Positions 12,124 through 26,200 of a DNA stretch of 64,000 nucleotides are shown in pieces; the stretch's first letter is position 1; each line of letters starts with the position of its first letter. The notes below the pieces were generated by a model. It was not told where the DNA came from. It was given only the letters and a program-made list of their open reading frames with translations, and did not search any database. A program made the translations under genes and the position numbers. Origin of the DNA: Mytilus californianus (Eukaryota; Mollusca; Bivalvia; Mytilida; Mytilidae); contig NW_026262712.1 of NCBI RefSeq assembly GCF_021869535.1, forward strand, positions 66,496,100 through 66,560,099. Reading direction: 5' to 3'.

Positions 12124-13683
12124 TAAATAAGCAGTTTCAATTATTGTGTATTCCTTCTATGTTTATAAAACTCTAGTTATACCTTGCCATTAGTATAACT
12201 CCAGCATAAATTCAGACAAATGTACAGACAGGTGCATAAAGTAGAAGTATGAAGCATTCGTCTTCACCAAAGAACAGGACAATTAAAACGAAAGTAGATT
12301 GCTGAATGGGTAATTTTCTATTGTTTCATGCCATTAAAGCTTGATAAAGTTTACCTAAAATGAATACATCTTGTCCTACTAAATTTTACCAATACAATCT
12401 AAATATTTTCCTTAATTTCAAGACAGCAAAAAAAAACATAATATTTATCATTAACAAATAAAGGCACAGCAGATTTAAATTTACCATTACATGAGTTTTC
12501 AATCATCATAACAAATGATTTTTCAAATATGATGAATGATGAATGAGATTTTAAACCTGATGACAAATGAGATTTTGTATTGTGGTGTAGTATTTCTATT
12601 TCAAATGATGATATATTCAATATTTATCATGATTCTTACAGAGATTCATGAATTTGCATTTCGAAGCCTGAGAAAACTATACATTAAATTTTACATAGAT
12701 AGGTCAATACAAATTACAGAAGTACTGCGACCAAATTACATGTGTTCCCTTAAAGATACATGCTGTTAACTTTCTCTAAAGTTGCTATACAGTGACGTCC
12801 AGTCTATGTTTTCAAATCACTTAGTTTTAATTCTTAATTCTTTCATCTTTACTGTACCTTGGGTCTTTCAATTAATTCGGTTATTAATTCAAGTTAATTG
12901 TAATTTTCAATCAATAACATAACGGAATTTGACTATATTTTTGGATAATTACACTGAAGTTTAAAATTTTTACATCATTTACAGATTCAGAAACGTTTTT
13001 CATGTGATAACTACACTCCAAAAAGCATTATGGATAAACAGACAAAAAGATCAATATTTACAGGTATTCTTACCCCTTACAGCTATAACTCTCATTAATG
13101 TAAAACCAAATTATTCTGGGAAGAACTAATCAATGCGTCTTTTATGACCAGAAAAAAATAATGCATAAATGTCAAACTTGAATCTTATCTTATATTAATA
13201 CATCAACAAAGTTATAAAATCACAAAAAGTAATCACCTTAAAGGTGTAATACCACCATTGATTTTCCCCTATTAGTCTTTGTTAAATTTGCACTTTTCAA
13301 AAAATTGTGCAGAATTTATCTTTGTTTCAAATAAAGAAATACTTGGCATGAGTAAAGTTTTATCCTCTCCAGTACTATAGACAAAATTTCACATTACATT
13401 TCATTGCATATAAGAAAATAACCATCACTGGAAGTTAACCAATCAAATTTTCACCCCTTTTCTTCCTGTGTACAAGCTTTAGTAACCATGTAACCTCAAG
13501 TTTCCAAAATATTCTATAGAAACACAAAATAAAAAAATAAGGGTGCTTTAAAACACCCAAGATATATGTTTATGACTCAGAAATTTTTTACTGCAATGAA
13601 ATGTAGGATTATTTTCCTACAACTGTCAAATTCAAGGGAATATTTTTTTTCGACCCTTTTTCGTATGCACCCGTGATGATATC

Positions 13684-13795
13684 GATATCAGTCATGGTTG
13701 CAAAGGCTTTATCAAACCCCTTACTTGTATGACGTCATGGATATCAGTCACTGTTGCAAAGGCTTTATCAAACCCATTATCTGTATTACGTTCTG
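13684..13795. repeat. 56-bp tandem duplication
   Basis: Two copies of a unit starting GATATCAGTCA and containing GGTTGCAAAGGCTTTATCAA (GTTGCAAAGGCTTTATCAAA in both copies). The copies are about 90 percent alike by eye. Confidence 0.85.
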
Positions 13796-13842
13796 TGTCA
13801 CACGAAAAACATCTACTTAAGGTATATAATAAAGTGTATATA

Positions 13843-13964
13843 ATATGGCTTATTCAATATCACACACCGTATCAACCCTCAACCAATATAATCCCTCGAG
13901 CAGAGCTCTTGGGATTATTTTGGTGTCTCGGGTTGATATGAGTGTGATATTGAAAAAGCCATAT
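13843..13964. mobile_element. foldback (palindromic) element
   Basis: The left arm ATATGGCTTATTCAATATCA is mirrored by the right arm TGATATTGAAAAAGCCATAT. The arms continue inward through ATCAACCC and AATCCC to a centre near GCAGAGCTCT. The whole 122 bp could fold into one long hairpin, as in foldback MITEs. No clear target duplication was seen. Confidence 0.75.
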
Positions 13965-14183
13965 GATATTCTCTATTTACACGATATTAAATGGTTGTTG
14001 TATTGATGGAATTTCTACTAACTGAATAGTTTGCTCAAATGATCTCCTTTAGAAAACAGTGAAAAGAATGTATGTATATCATGTATATGGTTTAGATGTA
14101 AAGACTAAAATTAAAATAGAAATGAACTAATTTAAGCTATGAATCTGTGGAATCCCTGATGTACTGATTTGAGCTGTGCCTCG

Positions 14184-17100
14184 TCACCACATTGTTGAGC
14201 GTCTCCTTTTGATAATCCTAAATGGAGTATCGGAAGTAGAATTTCTTTTCCTTTTCAATTTCCTTGAAGTATCTAAGGGTGGTGTCTTAAAATTAAATGT
14301 TATTTCCTCATCAATTTTTCTAGAAATCTCCTTTTTTAAAGTTAAAGAAAGTCCCTGATAATCTAAAGATGTTGCTACTGTTTCATCGTCCGGTTCTATT
14401 GGTGTTGCCAGTTCTTCATCCTGACGCTGATAAATCAATATATATGCCTGGCTTAATAAAACTTCTTCTATTGGAATGTATCTTACTCTAGAGTCATTGA
14501 AGTTGATCCATGATTCTGTTAATGATATGAAAGGGATCAAATAAATAGTACATTTTTTTTCAACAATATAACATATTATTATGATAAAATTGTAGATTTT
14601 GTCCAGTAGCAATCCTCTAAATATTATAAGTTTTCGTTCTCCCACAAAAATATTTAAAGCAAAAATTTCCAGAATTCAGAGAGAAAAAAATCTTCCAGAA
14701 ACCATGCAATCATTCAGAAACCATGAAAATCTAAATCCAGGGGAGAAAAAAATTCCAAGGCATTTTGTTTTCGATGTGTCCATCATATCTTTACTAGTGA
14801 TATGCAGTCCATTTATCTTATAAGTACTAAAAAATTTCAAATAAATTCTATTGTGTTTTCCAGATCTATTTGTATAAAAGTTGCATTTCTACAAATCAAA
14901 TCCATCCTGCATTCAGAGCTTTAATGAAGAAATTCATGTATTTAACCCAAAATGTTATCTTCCCATTTTTTATTCAAAAGTTAAATAAAAGTCTCTGAAA
15001 TTACAAATCCTTTGTTAAATCTTTCCATGTGGGTACTGTCATTTGACAGGCAAGGTGTTATTTTCGGTTCTGGGCCTCCCACAGTATTTCATAGTTTCTA
15101 GATGCTTGTCCATTATCATTCCACAGAATATACTTCTGTAACAAGTGTAAGAGGTTTGACTTTGGTATTCAGCATAACTTAATGACTGAAGGAATAAGAC
15201 CTACACATATAAAGGCGACAAAAAAGGCATTAAAATAGAGTGGGCTTAACTTTTTGCACTCAATACACATTTTATGCAGTTTGGAATAACTTTTTTTATA
15301 TCCAAAACCTACCAGCTTCAGAATTCCAACAGTTTGCTGTGTAATGTCCTGATTTGAATCCTGTTCCATGATGTATCACAACCCCTGTCAACCTGTAATT
15401 AACATTGCCTGTATTAGTGGCTGATTTACAGTCACAGAATGGTCCCATGTCTAATACTTCATCAAACATAGCAGGTGTGTGAATCTTCTCACGATGTAAT
15501 CTGCCAGACCATCTGAAAATATAAATACATCTTTATTTTTTATCCTTACCTAAAATAATTTAAAAAAAATAATTGCCTGAGAGATCAAAAGAATATGGAC
15601 CTATGAATAAATTTTGTTTATCTCTTAGGCAATTAAAAATAATTTAAACTGTTGAAAAATAATATTAATCTTTTATCAATTTACCCAGGCTTAAATGATG
15701 AGTTTTTACTCATACTATTGTGTCACTACAGATGTTAACAAAGGATGTGGTGTATGGCTGCAGGTATGTTTAAAGCTAAATTGCCCAATGACTTTCTCAG
15801 AAATAAATGCATGGGAGCAGGTCATTTTATTCATAGGTCCACATATTTTGATCTCTCAGGCAATTTTATCTAATCAGCCATAATGTGTTTTTGTTTAAGT
15901 TGCCTCCCTAGTCTCTAGAATAGTCCTTACCAAACTGTATTCAAACCAAGCTACTATTGAAAATGTAAAAATTTTCTAAATGCAAATGAACAATAAACTG
16001 CAATTCTATAACTTGTAACTTCTTATTAAAGCAAGATAACTCAATCAAAATTTCAACTTTCGTAATCTCTGTAATACTTTGTCAATTTCATACTACCTAA
16101 ATCTTTTCAGATGTAGTCTTAGTACAGGAGGTAGTTTCTTGATAAGCAGCCTTTTCTCTGCCTTTGTATATAGAATGTTATCTTTCTTTCTTTTGGCTGA
16201 AATAAATAAACAAACAAATTCTTTTATAATAGCATAATTTTACTTGTATTGATCTTAAATATAATTTTTCCCTCTTAATATTTCACTGTGACATTTTAAT
16301 CTAATTTGTAGAAAATCCCAATATCTAAAACTGTTTACTAACTAAGATCATTGATTTTTTTATATCATAACACAATTTAATATATATTGTGTGCACTATA
16401 GTCTTAAAGTATCCATGGGTAAAGTTACATGTTTATGCAACATGGATTTGATCAAGTCAATATACATGAACCCAAACCGTTTGTTTACATATTAAGGATA
16501 CTACCCAATAATAAGTAGGTTGTACTATCCTTTTGATAAATACTTTGTGTAGTTTACATATTGGTTGAAACTCATATATTGGTGTATATTCATAAATGAA
16601 ATATTACATTAAAGGCACTTGTACTTATATCAAATTACTTTGAGATGATCATCAATAAAAATGAAGGTTATATTCTTTACTCATAAATTGTTCAGATTTA
16701 ATCATATTGCAATTGTATACACAGATGACGTTTAACATAAAACCTTATATCGTATATGAATAGGCAAATAAAAAGACACAGACACAAAATTAGACATAAT
16801 AAATACCCCCTAAAATCACATGTGACATAAAAATAATGTTTTATTATTTTTAAAATATCTGATGACATATTACCATTGCATTTCTCACAGTGGTATATCT
16901 CTCCATCTAGTTCTTCTGTATCTGTAAATTGAGCAAGCATTTCTGAAATGAAATAGGATAAGATCATTATTGAACCAAAGGTCCATTACTGGGACAAATG
17001 TGCAAGTTTTGCTATAGATAACAAAGATCACACGGTCTAAAAATAATCCACAGTTTCTTTGTTTTCATTTTTGGATGTGTAAAGATGTTCATATTTGCAA

Positions 17101-20100
17101 AGTTAAAATTACATAGTCCAGGCTTAAAAAGATCTTGAATGTGATATTTCTTTGATCTTGTTATACAAAATACACCCTGTGTGATATTAAAGACATAGTC
17201 CTTGTGTGGTATTTTGTACTGTCAAATATTTTGGTCATTCCTGTATAATATCCTAAAAATGTTTTATTTTCATAAATAATTACAGGAACTATTCTTTTGT
17301 TCATTATTTTTTTGTTAATTATATTTATATTACCTGTTAAGTGACATGGATCTTCTGCTAACTTTGAATTTTTACTGGTAATCTGATATCTCTGTGGAAA
17401 TTCTAATGATAGATCTAAGAAGGGATCTTCTCTTGATGATAGGTTCTTACATTTCAAACATTTTACCTAAAAATAAAAAGATAAACACATGTTTGTAAAA
17501 TAGGAAATGAAAAATGAACAAGCCCTATAAATCTCTAATAGCACTTTACCAAAATTCAACTAGTAATAAAAATCTCAAGTGGCTCTTTACAAAAAAAAAT
17601 CAAAACATTTTACAAATCTCCATATATGTCTTTATACAACTAAGATAACTAAAATTGTCCTTTCACTGCACTGAATTGCATAGGAATTCAATGTCTAACA
17701 TACTTTTGCTTCTTTAGAAAAATTTAGACCGATACACTACTGTGACATGGGTAGCAGGAATTTTACCAAGATCTAGGACATTCAGCAAGTTTAACATGTT
17801 TAAGCTGTGCTTATACTTTTGTTATAAAACTTAAAATATTCATCATGATATAGTCATTTGCGTTTCCACTATTGTCTTTATTTTTTTTATAAAGTTTGTC
17901 TGTTTGTTTGTTGGTGTTTCGCACCACTTTCATCAAACTTGGCTATATAATGGAGTTACCTTGAGAGAACCACTGACCTTCAGCAGGAAAATTGGTTATC
18001 TTTTTCAATTAAGGTCAGAGTTGACAGACTTGTGATCACTTCAGAATGACTACTAAGACCACATGGAAGCTGAGGACCCAATTTTTTTATGAAGAAATAT
18101 CAGCTAAATTTAACAGTTTATGATTTTTCTACTTAATTTTTTACCTACCTGACTAACTAATTTTCCCTGAAAAGTTCTTGTTAAAATGTTTGAATGTTTT
18201 TGACCTTCTGTTTCATCTAGTTCTTTCTCAAGCTTGTCTAACAACTCACTGAAATGTAAAAGAAATATGATCCTAAGATTCTTCCAATATTAAACAAAAA
18301 GATATTCAAAAGTAATATTTTGGCAGTTTATATTGTACAATAATTTTATTCTATATTAAGATATGTTGGCAATTCATGCTTATGTATCTTAAATAAACTC
18401 ATCCTAGATACCAGGATTTAATTTTGTACGACATACGCGCCTTTTGTCTACAAGAGACTCATCAGTGACCCTTGAATAAAAAAAGTTAAAAAAGGGTAAA
18501 TAAAGTACAAAGTTGAAGAGCATTGAGAACCGAACATTCAGAAAGGTTTTGCCAAATACAGCTAAGGTAATCTATTCCTTGGGTAGAAAATCCTTATTAT
18601 TTTGGAAAAATTCAAAGTTTTGTTAACAGTTAATTTATAATTATGACCATTAATTTATCCCTCAATTTTTTTTTTACAGTTCCCGATAAAAACATATTTT
18701 CATTTTGTCAAAATTGATCACACTGTCGAAATTTTTGTTGGTGACTGGTAAACATGTAAAATAGATATGGTTTCCCTCCTAAGATATGGCATAAAACAAA
18801 CAACAAATAATGAGCTCAAGTACAAAGAATTAACCTCAGATCTTATTTACTTGATAATTTGACATTAGGACTCAGGGTAGAAAGTTTACATATAATAATT
18901 CATTCAAGTAAAAACTAGAGGCTCTAAAGAGCCTGTGTCGCTCACCTTGGTCTATGTGCATATTAAACAAAGGACACAGATGGATTCATGACAAAATTGT
19001 GTTTTGGTGATGGTGATGTGTTTGTAGATCTTACTTTACTGAACATTCTTGCTGCTTACAATTATCTCTATCTGTAATGAACTTGGCCCAGTAGTTACAG
19101 TGGAAAATATTTTGTAAATTTATGAAAATTGTAAAAAATTTACTATAAAGGGCAATAACTCATTAAGGGGTCAATTGACAATTTTGGTCATGTTGACTTA
19201 TTTGTAGATCTTACTTTGCTGTACATTATTGCTGTTTACAGTTTATCTCTATCTATAATAATATTCAAGAAAATAACCAAAAGCTGCAAAATTTTCTTAA
19301 AATTACCAATTCAGGGGCAGCAACCCAACAACGTGTTGCCTGATTGGTCTGAAAATTTCAGGGCAGATAGATCTTGACCTAATGAACAATTTTAATCCGT
19401 CAGATTTGCTCTAAATGCTTTGGTTTCAGAGATATGAGCCAAAAACTGCATTTTACCCTATGTACTATTTTTTAGCCATGTCGGCCATCTTGGTTCGCCG
19501 GCGGGGTCATCGGACAAATTTTTAAACTAAATACCCTAATGATGATTGTGGACAAGTTTGGTTAAATTTGTCTTCGTAGTTTCAGAGGAGAAGATTTTTG
19601 TAAAAGATTACAAAAAATTTACGAAAAATGGTTAAAAATTGACTATAAAGTGCAATAACTCCTTAAGGGGTCAACTGACCATTTTGGTCAAGTTGACTTA
19701 TTTGTAGATCTTACTTTGCTGAACATTATTGCTGTTTACAGTTTATCTCTATCTATAATAATATTCAAGATAATAACCAAAAACGGCAAAATTTCCTTAA
19801 AATTATCAATTTAGGGGGAGGAACCCAACAATGGCTTCTCCGATTCATCTGAAAATTTCAGGGCAGATAGATCTTGACCTGATAAACAATTTTTCCCCAT
19901 GTCAGATTTGCTCTAAATGCTTTGGTTTCAGAGATATATGCCAAAATCTACATTTTACCCCTATGTTCTATTTTTAGCCATGGCGGCCATTTTGGTTGGT
20001 TGGCCGGGTCACCGGACACATTTTTTAAACTAGATACTTGAATGATGATTGTGTTTAAGTTTGGGTGCATTTGGCCCAGTAGTTTCAGAGGAGAAGATTT

Positions 20101-20205
20101 TTGTAAAAGTTTATGGACGACGGACGACGGACGCCAAGTGATGAGAAAAGCTCACTTGACCTTTCAGGTCAGGTGAGCTAAAAAAAATTAAAGCTTACAG
20201 CAATT

Positions 20206-20237
<32 letters not shown>

Positions 20238-23200
20238 TTTTGAGGAAGGATTGCTGCAGACACATTTAAAAATGAAAAGACACTATCATATAGATTTTTT
20301 TAGAGAAATGAAATACTATTCTCTATACCTATCAATTTGTTGTAAATTATTTTTATTTTTCCATTTTTTTTATTTCTCTTCAAACTTTATAATAACAATA
20401 GCATTTGAAGGTTATAAGTCATATTTGATAATTGTTGTTATTACCCATAATTCCCTTTAATGGAATCATAAATGTATCAATTCATGTATTGTTGGGCGGG
20501 AAACATTAGAAGAAAATAATATAAACCTACCATAAGAATTCCTGAGCATCATGTTGAGCATGACCTTTAAAGGTCGGTATAGCATGCCATACAGAATGTA
20601 AGAAAGCATGGGGACTAACTTGGGCCCATCTGCCAGACCATAATACTCTAAACAGTCCATTTAGTTCTTGGCACATAGATCTAAAACAAAATCATAAAAG
20701 GTATTGGAAGCTAAAAATCTTCATACAATAGTTATATTCTACTAGGAAATATGTCAAACAATAGTTTTTCAAATCTATGCATATTATTCTTGTTTAACAA
20801 ATTGCTGCCTTTCCAGACAAAACTCACAGTCGTCACAGTAATTTTAGTAAAATATGATAAGCATTTGCATTATCCTTGTTCAGATAAACAGTCACATTAT
20901 CTTTAAATAAATATTTACATATCCTTGTTTGGGTAAATATTTACGATTCAGAATTTTATTATGATTCAATATTTGTGTTCATATGGTATGATGTCTGTAT
21001 TACAAATGAAAACCATACATATTAACATGAATATGTTAGTTGTTCGACAAAATTTTATTTTGATGGTTTATCTTGGGTGGTTTCTGTTTAAATAAATAAC
21101 TCATCTAAACATGAAGAAGATTAGGAGCTGACGTGTGATATTGTGTTGTATGGTTAGTCTGATTTTTGTATACCCAACATCTCTTATACTCATTTGAGCA
21201 GACTTTTAATTCATCAATTACAAGTTTTCAATGACGATTAGTCTCTTTCATAAAATGGAATCCCCTTGATTATGAGCTATCAAATTTCTAATATAGTATT
21301 AAATATATAATTCTTACATTTTTTCTGTTGAGCAATCTTCCACATTTAATATAAGCTGTTTATTTACTGGTGTAGAATGACTTGATCCACCATTTAATCC
21401 ACCCAATTTAGGTATCTTTGGTGTAGGTGGAGTTGATGGGGTTTTGGTGTTCAAATACTGAAAAACGCACATCAAATCAAAGTCAATTGTTCATAATTTT
21501 GACACAGAGATCTTGCCTGTATGAAATTTTGATAGTAAAATGCAAACAAATGTTGAACTTAAAATAGCAACATTTTGAAATGTAAGATGTGAAAAATATT
21601 CAAAGTCAATGAACCATGACCGAAGGTACAAGCCAAAATAATTTCTGTGGAAATAAGATATGCCAGAACAAATACAACTGCATACCAAATATCATTGACT
21701 TATATTAAGTGGTTCCCCTTAAACTGACCTACAAAGGTAATCACAAACTATAACATGTAAACTATGCTAAAGTTTCAAAGTCAACAGACCATGACTGATG
21801 CGGCATGGCAAAATAATCTCTATGGAAATAAGATGTGCCAATGCTAATATAACTGCACACCAAATATTGTTAACTGACCTAATCACCATCGTAAACATGT
21901 AAATATGCAAAAGTTTCAAAGTCAGTAGACCATGACTGGGAGGGCAAGGCCAAATCATCTCCATGGAAATGAGATGTTCCAATGCTTATACAACCACATA
22001 CCAAATATCATTGACCTACCATTTGTGGTTCCCCTTTAAATGATCTAATCAAAAAATAAATGGGGAATGTGTTCTTGGGACACAGATTATGCCCCCGCTT
22101 GCATATCATATAACGTTATAAAGGGACATAACTGAAGAACGCTATAAGTGACGCTACCCAAATTTGTACTTGATCCGAGTTTTGTGGTAATAAGTATTGT
22201 GTATAAGTTTCATAACATTTGGTTGAGGCAAACTTATGTTAGAGAACGGAAACGAAAAATTCAGCAATTTTTCTATTTGTAAAGGGGCATAACTATAGAA
22301 CAGTTAAAGTGACGCCACCAAAATTTGAATTTGATCTGTGTTTTGTGGTAATAAGCATTGTGTATAAGTTTCATAACATTTGGTTGAGGCAAACTAAAGT
22401 TAGAGAACGGAAACCAACTTTGGGACTAGTGGACATACAGACGGACAAGGGTAAAACTTAATGCCCCCTCCGCTACGTCTGGGGCATAAAAATTTGCAAG
22501 CTTAAATTTTGGAAGTAAGGATACACACTATCACATGACAATCACTTAATTTCATACTTGAAAACATTCAGTTGTAGTCTGTCTGCTAAGCATTCTTATA
22601 GATGGTCTTGGCGACACAGAAAAGGCTGCTCCTGTTGGACTTTTTTCAGGGGTGGCAACTCTACTAGATAACTGCTTCACAGAAAAACGGAAAAAATCTC
22701 TGAGCACTTCTATATGGCTGTAAATGAAACAATATTCACAATAAATTGTAAGGTAAAGTAAAATTTTCAAATCTATGACTTGGAAGTAATCATATATGAG
22801 CCATTTCTTATTAATGATTAAGAGTTCTATGTATTCTTCTGTCTGCGATTCTGCCAAAGAAGAGTCAGAGTTTATTTTGCTACAAAGCTGAAACTATTTT
22901 CAAGGGTTAAATTATCAAGAAAATAAATTATAAAAAGTTTAAATCATAATTAATAATGTAAATACATGAAATATATTCAATACAATTTAAACCCTTTTAA
23001 ATGTTAAGAGCGGTTGAGTTTTGGAATAATGATAATGCATCTAAGACAGTGAATAAACATTGCCTGTTGTCAATCATTCGATCTGAGAAGGTTAATTTAT
23101 AACAAAAGCAAAATTATTGAATGTATTTGTTATTGTCCTGATGTTTTGATGTAAGTGCAGTGATTCTGAAAATCTCAGATTTTTAGATATTAGAAATTTT

Positions 23201-26200
23201 ATTCAGTTAATAATGAGCCTTTATTATACTAACAGTTGTTTTTTTTAAATCCAAAGATGTAATTTTAAAAGATTTTTGATCTTTAAAGAAAAATTGCAAA
23301 TGTCAGTAGAACTATAAACTTTTCAAAGTACATTGTTCCATTTCTTTCTTATATGATAAACTTACCTTAGTATTTGTAATATGGAATTCATGTAACAAGT
23401 ATTTCCTAAATTCCTTAACCCTGTCATTCCTGGAATTAATGTTCTCCGTCGTAAAAATGAGGGAGATTCTTCTTCTTTTACTGGAGTTTTACGAGGTGTC
23501 TAAGTAAAATAAGTAAACATTAAAATAATTATAAAAAAGCTATAAAGAACTACTTTTAAACATAGGGTAATGTGCAATTAGAAAGTTTGATTGAAGAATG
23601 TGTAAGAAAAATTCTCAAGGTAAAAACCAGAAATAGCAGGGATTATAAATAATTATGTAAGGAAACTTTGTTTTTTTGTTTTCAATTGTCTCTGGAAAAA
23701 TATGTTCTTTCTGTGTGATTTCATTAGGCATTAAACTTTTTTCATTATAAAACAAATAAAATTAAGTGTCATATTTAAATTTTGATGAACATAGAACTAA
23801 GGACAAGAAAACCACACAATTACAGGAAGAGGTGTGTCGTCTGCTGTCTTTAAACAAAATAAGCACAAATGGCCAAGTCCATATTTTAGTATAGGAAACC
23901 CAAAAATCACTCAGTTCATAAATCTAAATAGCTGGGGCTTTTTTCCCAAAATTTTATGATAAAAATTGATCGTAAGTTATACTGAAATTTTATGACTTGC
24001 AAGTATTTTTTTCTTGTAGGATTTTTTGTGAAATTAATCACAGGTGCACAACTTTGTGTCCTATAGAAGAATCTGTGCAAATATGGTGAAATTCTGTCAA
24101 GATAAAGATTTTGTGATTTTAACAAATTGATATACATGATATTAGCAGTTCATGTTGTGGTATTGGAAACATAAAAATCCTTCAGAAAAAGAGTTGCTCA
24201 ACTCCATGTTCTGTAGAAGAAACTGCAAGTTTGGTTGAATCCTGTCTACCCATTTTAAAGGTGTTGCAGATTAAAAACTTATGATGCCAACAATGACAGA
24301 AGTTATCCATATGCACTGGCAAGCAACCACTTAATAAGGCAAAAAAAAAATATATGTCTGTTTAAGGTTACATCATTTAATCAAAGCGCGAAAGCGCTGT
24401 AAAGGCAGTTAATTACAGGGTGTGTGTATTTTTAGTCCAGTTATATCATTATCTTGCATAGTACATTGTACTTATCAGAGGTGACTTTCAGTATTTAATA
24501 TTTAGAGTTCTCTAATGATATTGAACAAGTTTTATGAATGTCATATTCTGAGCACTATATGAAGGCCATTGTTCTCATTTGTTTATGAACTAGTGCATTA
24601 TGTCCAGTTTGTACCTTTTTTATCTATGTTTATATATAGTCAAATACTGTTAAAAATAGTTTGGCATTTTCTTTTTAGTAATAAGTAAATGTTATCAACT
24701 GTATTTTATTCGACTTTGCAAATGTGGTTTGTTACTGGTAAGTACAATGTATGGGTGATAGTTGTTTCATTGGCAATCATGACACATCTCCTTATTTATA
24801 TAATGATCTATATTCAACGACCTCAGGTACAAAAAAAATGTATGTAACTAAACTATGATGGGAAAACTTTGACTTCTTTCTTTTATATAAACTTTTGATT
24901 TGGTACCATAAAACTATGAAGAATAAATGTACATTGCAACATGTCAACTCTTTCAATGACAATACTATTTTTAGAAACTATAACTCCAAGCAAAATTATA
25001 TTTCCAAGTATAAAGTAATTTATGAATGAAACAAGAGTGCACACGCTGAAATGTCTCGCCTTCTTTACTAATCATTGATATTATGTTGATAGTCCTAAAT
25101 ATAAAGCTTTATTACAACTGTCACATAAACTTAACATTAACCAAGTAAACTAAACATTGACCAATGAACCAAGAAAATGAGGTCAAGGTCAGATGAACCA
25201 TGCTAGGCAGGCATGTACAGCTAACAATTCTTCCATACAACAAATATAGTTGACCTATTGCTTATAGTTTAAGAAAAACAGACCAAAACACAAAACTTAA
25301 AACTGAGCAATGAACCTTGAAAATGAGGTCAAGGTAAAAAAAAACCTATGTGACTGACAAATAGATCATGAAATAATTCCATACACCAAATATAGTTGAA
25401 CTATTGCATATAGTATTAGAAAAAAAGACCAAAACTCAAAAACTTAACTTTGACCACTGAACCATGAAAATGAGGTCAAGGTCAGATGACACCTGCCAGC
25501 TAGACATGTACACCTTACAATCATTCCATACACCAAATATAGTAGACCTATTGCATACAGTATAAGAAAAACAGACCAAAACACAAAAACTTAACTTTAA
25601 TCACTGAACCATGAAAATGAGGTCAAGGTCAGATAACACCTGCCAGTTTGACAGTCCTTCCATACACCGAATATACTAGACCTATTGCTTATAGTATCTG
25701 AGATATGGACTTGACCACCAAAACTTAAACTTGTTCACTGATCCATGAAATGAGGTCGAGGTCAAGTGAAAACTGTCTGACGGGCATGAGGACCTTGCAA
25801 GGTACGCACATACCAAATATAGTTATCCTATTACTTATAATAAGAGAGAATTTAACATTACAAAAAATCTTAACTTTTTTTTCAAGTAGTCACTGAACCA
25901 TGAAAATGAGGTCAAGGACATTGGACATGTGACTGACGGAAACTTCGTAACATGAGGCATCCATATACAAAGTATGAAGCAAACAGACCTTCCACCTTCT
26001 AAAATATAAAGCTTTTAAGAAGTTAGCTAACGCCGCCACCGGATCACTATCCCTATGTCGAGCTTTCTGCGACAAAAGTGGCAGGCTCGACAAAAAGGAG
26101 TTCTTATTTAAGAAATAAACTGATTCGCTGAGCACCGCTGGATACACCTGCAGAGGTCAAACCCTGAACAGTTGGGGCAAAAATGGACACAATATTCAAG

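Larger units (their letters stand above)
10105..14183. other. AT-rich intergenic or 3' untranslated region of the USP gene
   Basis: Lies past the stop codon of the minus-strand USP gene. The 3' UTR must occupy some of it, but many candidate AATAAA signals prevent choosing its end. It also holds two short tandem duplications and a foldback element, listed separately. No protein-coding gene is supported; the ORFs at 9971-10330 and 12399-12769 show no family features. Confidence 0.5.
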
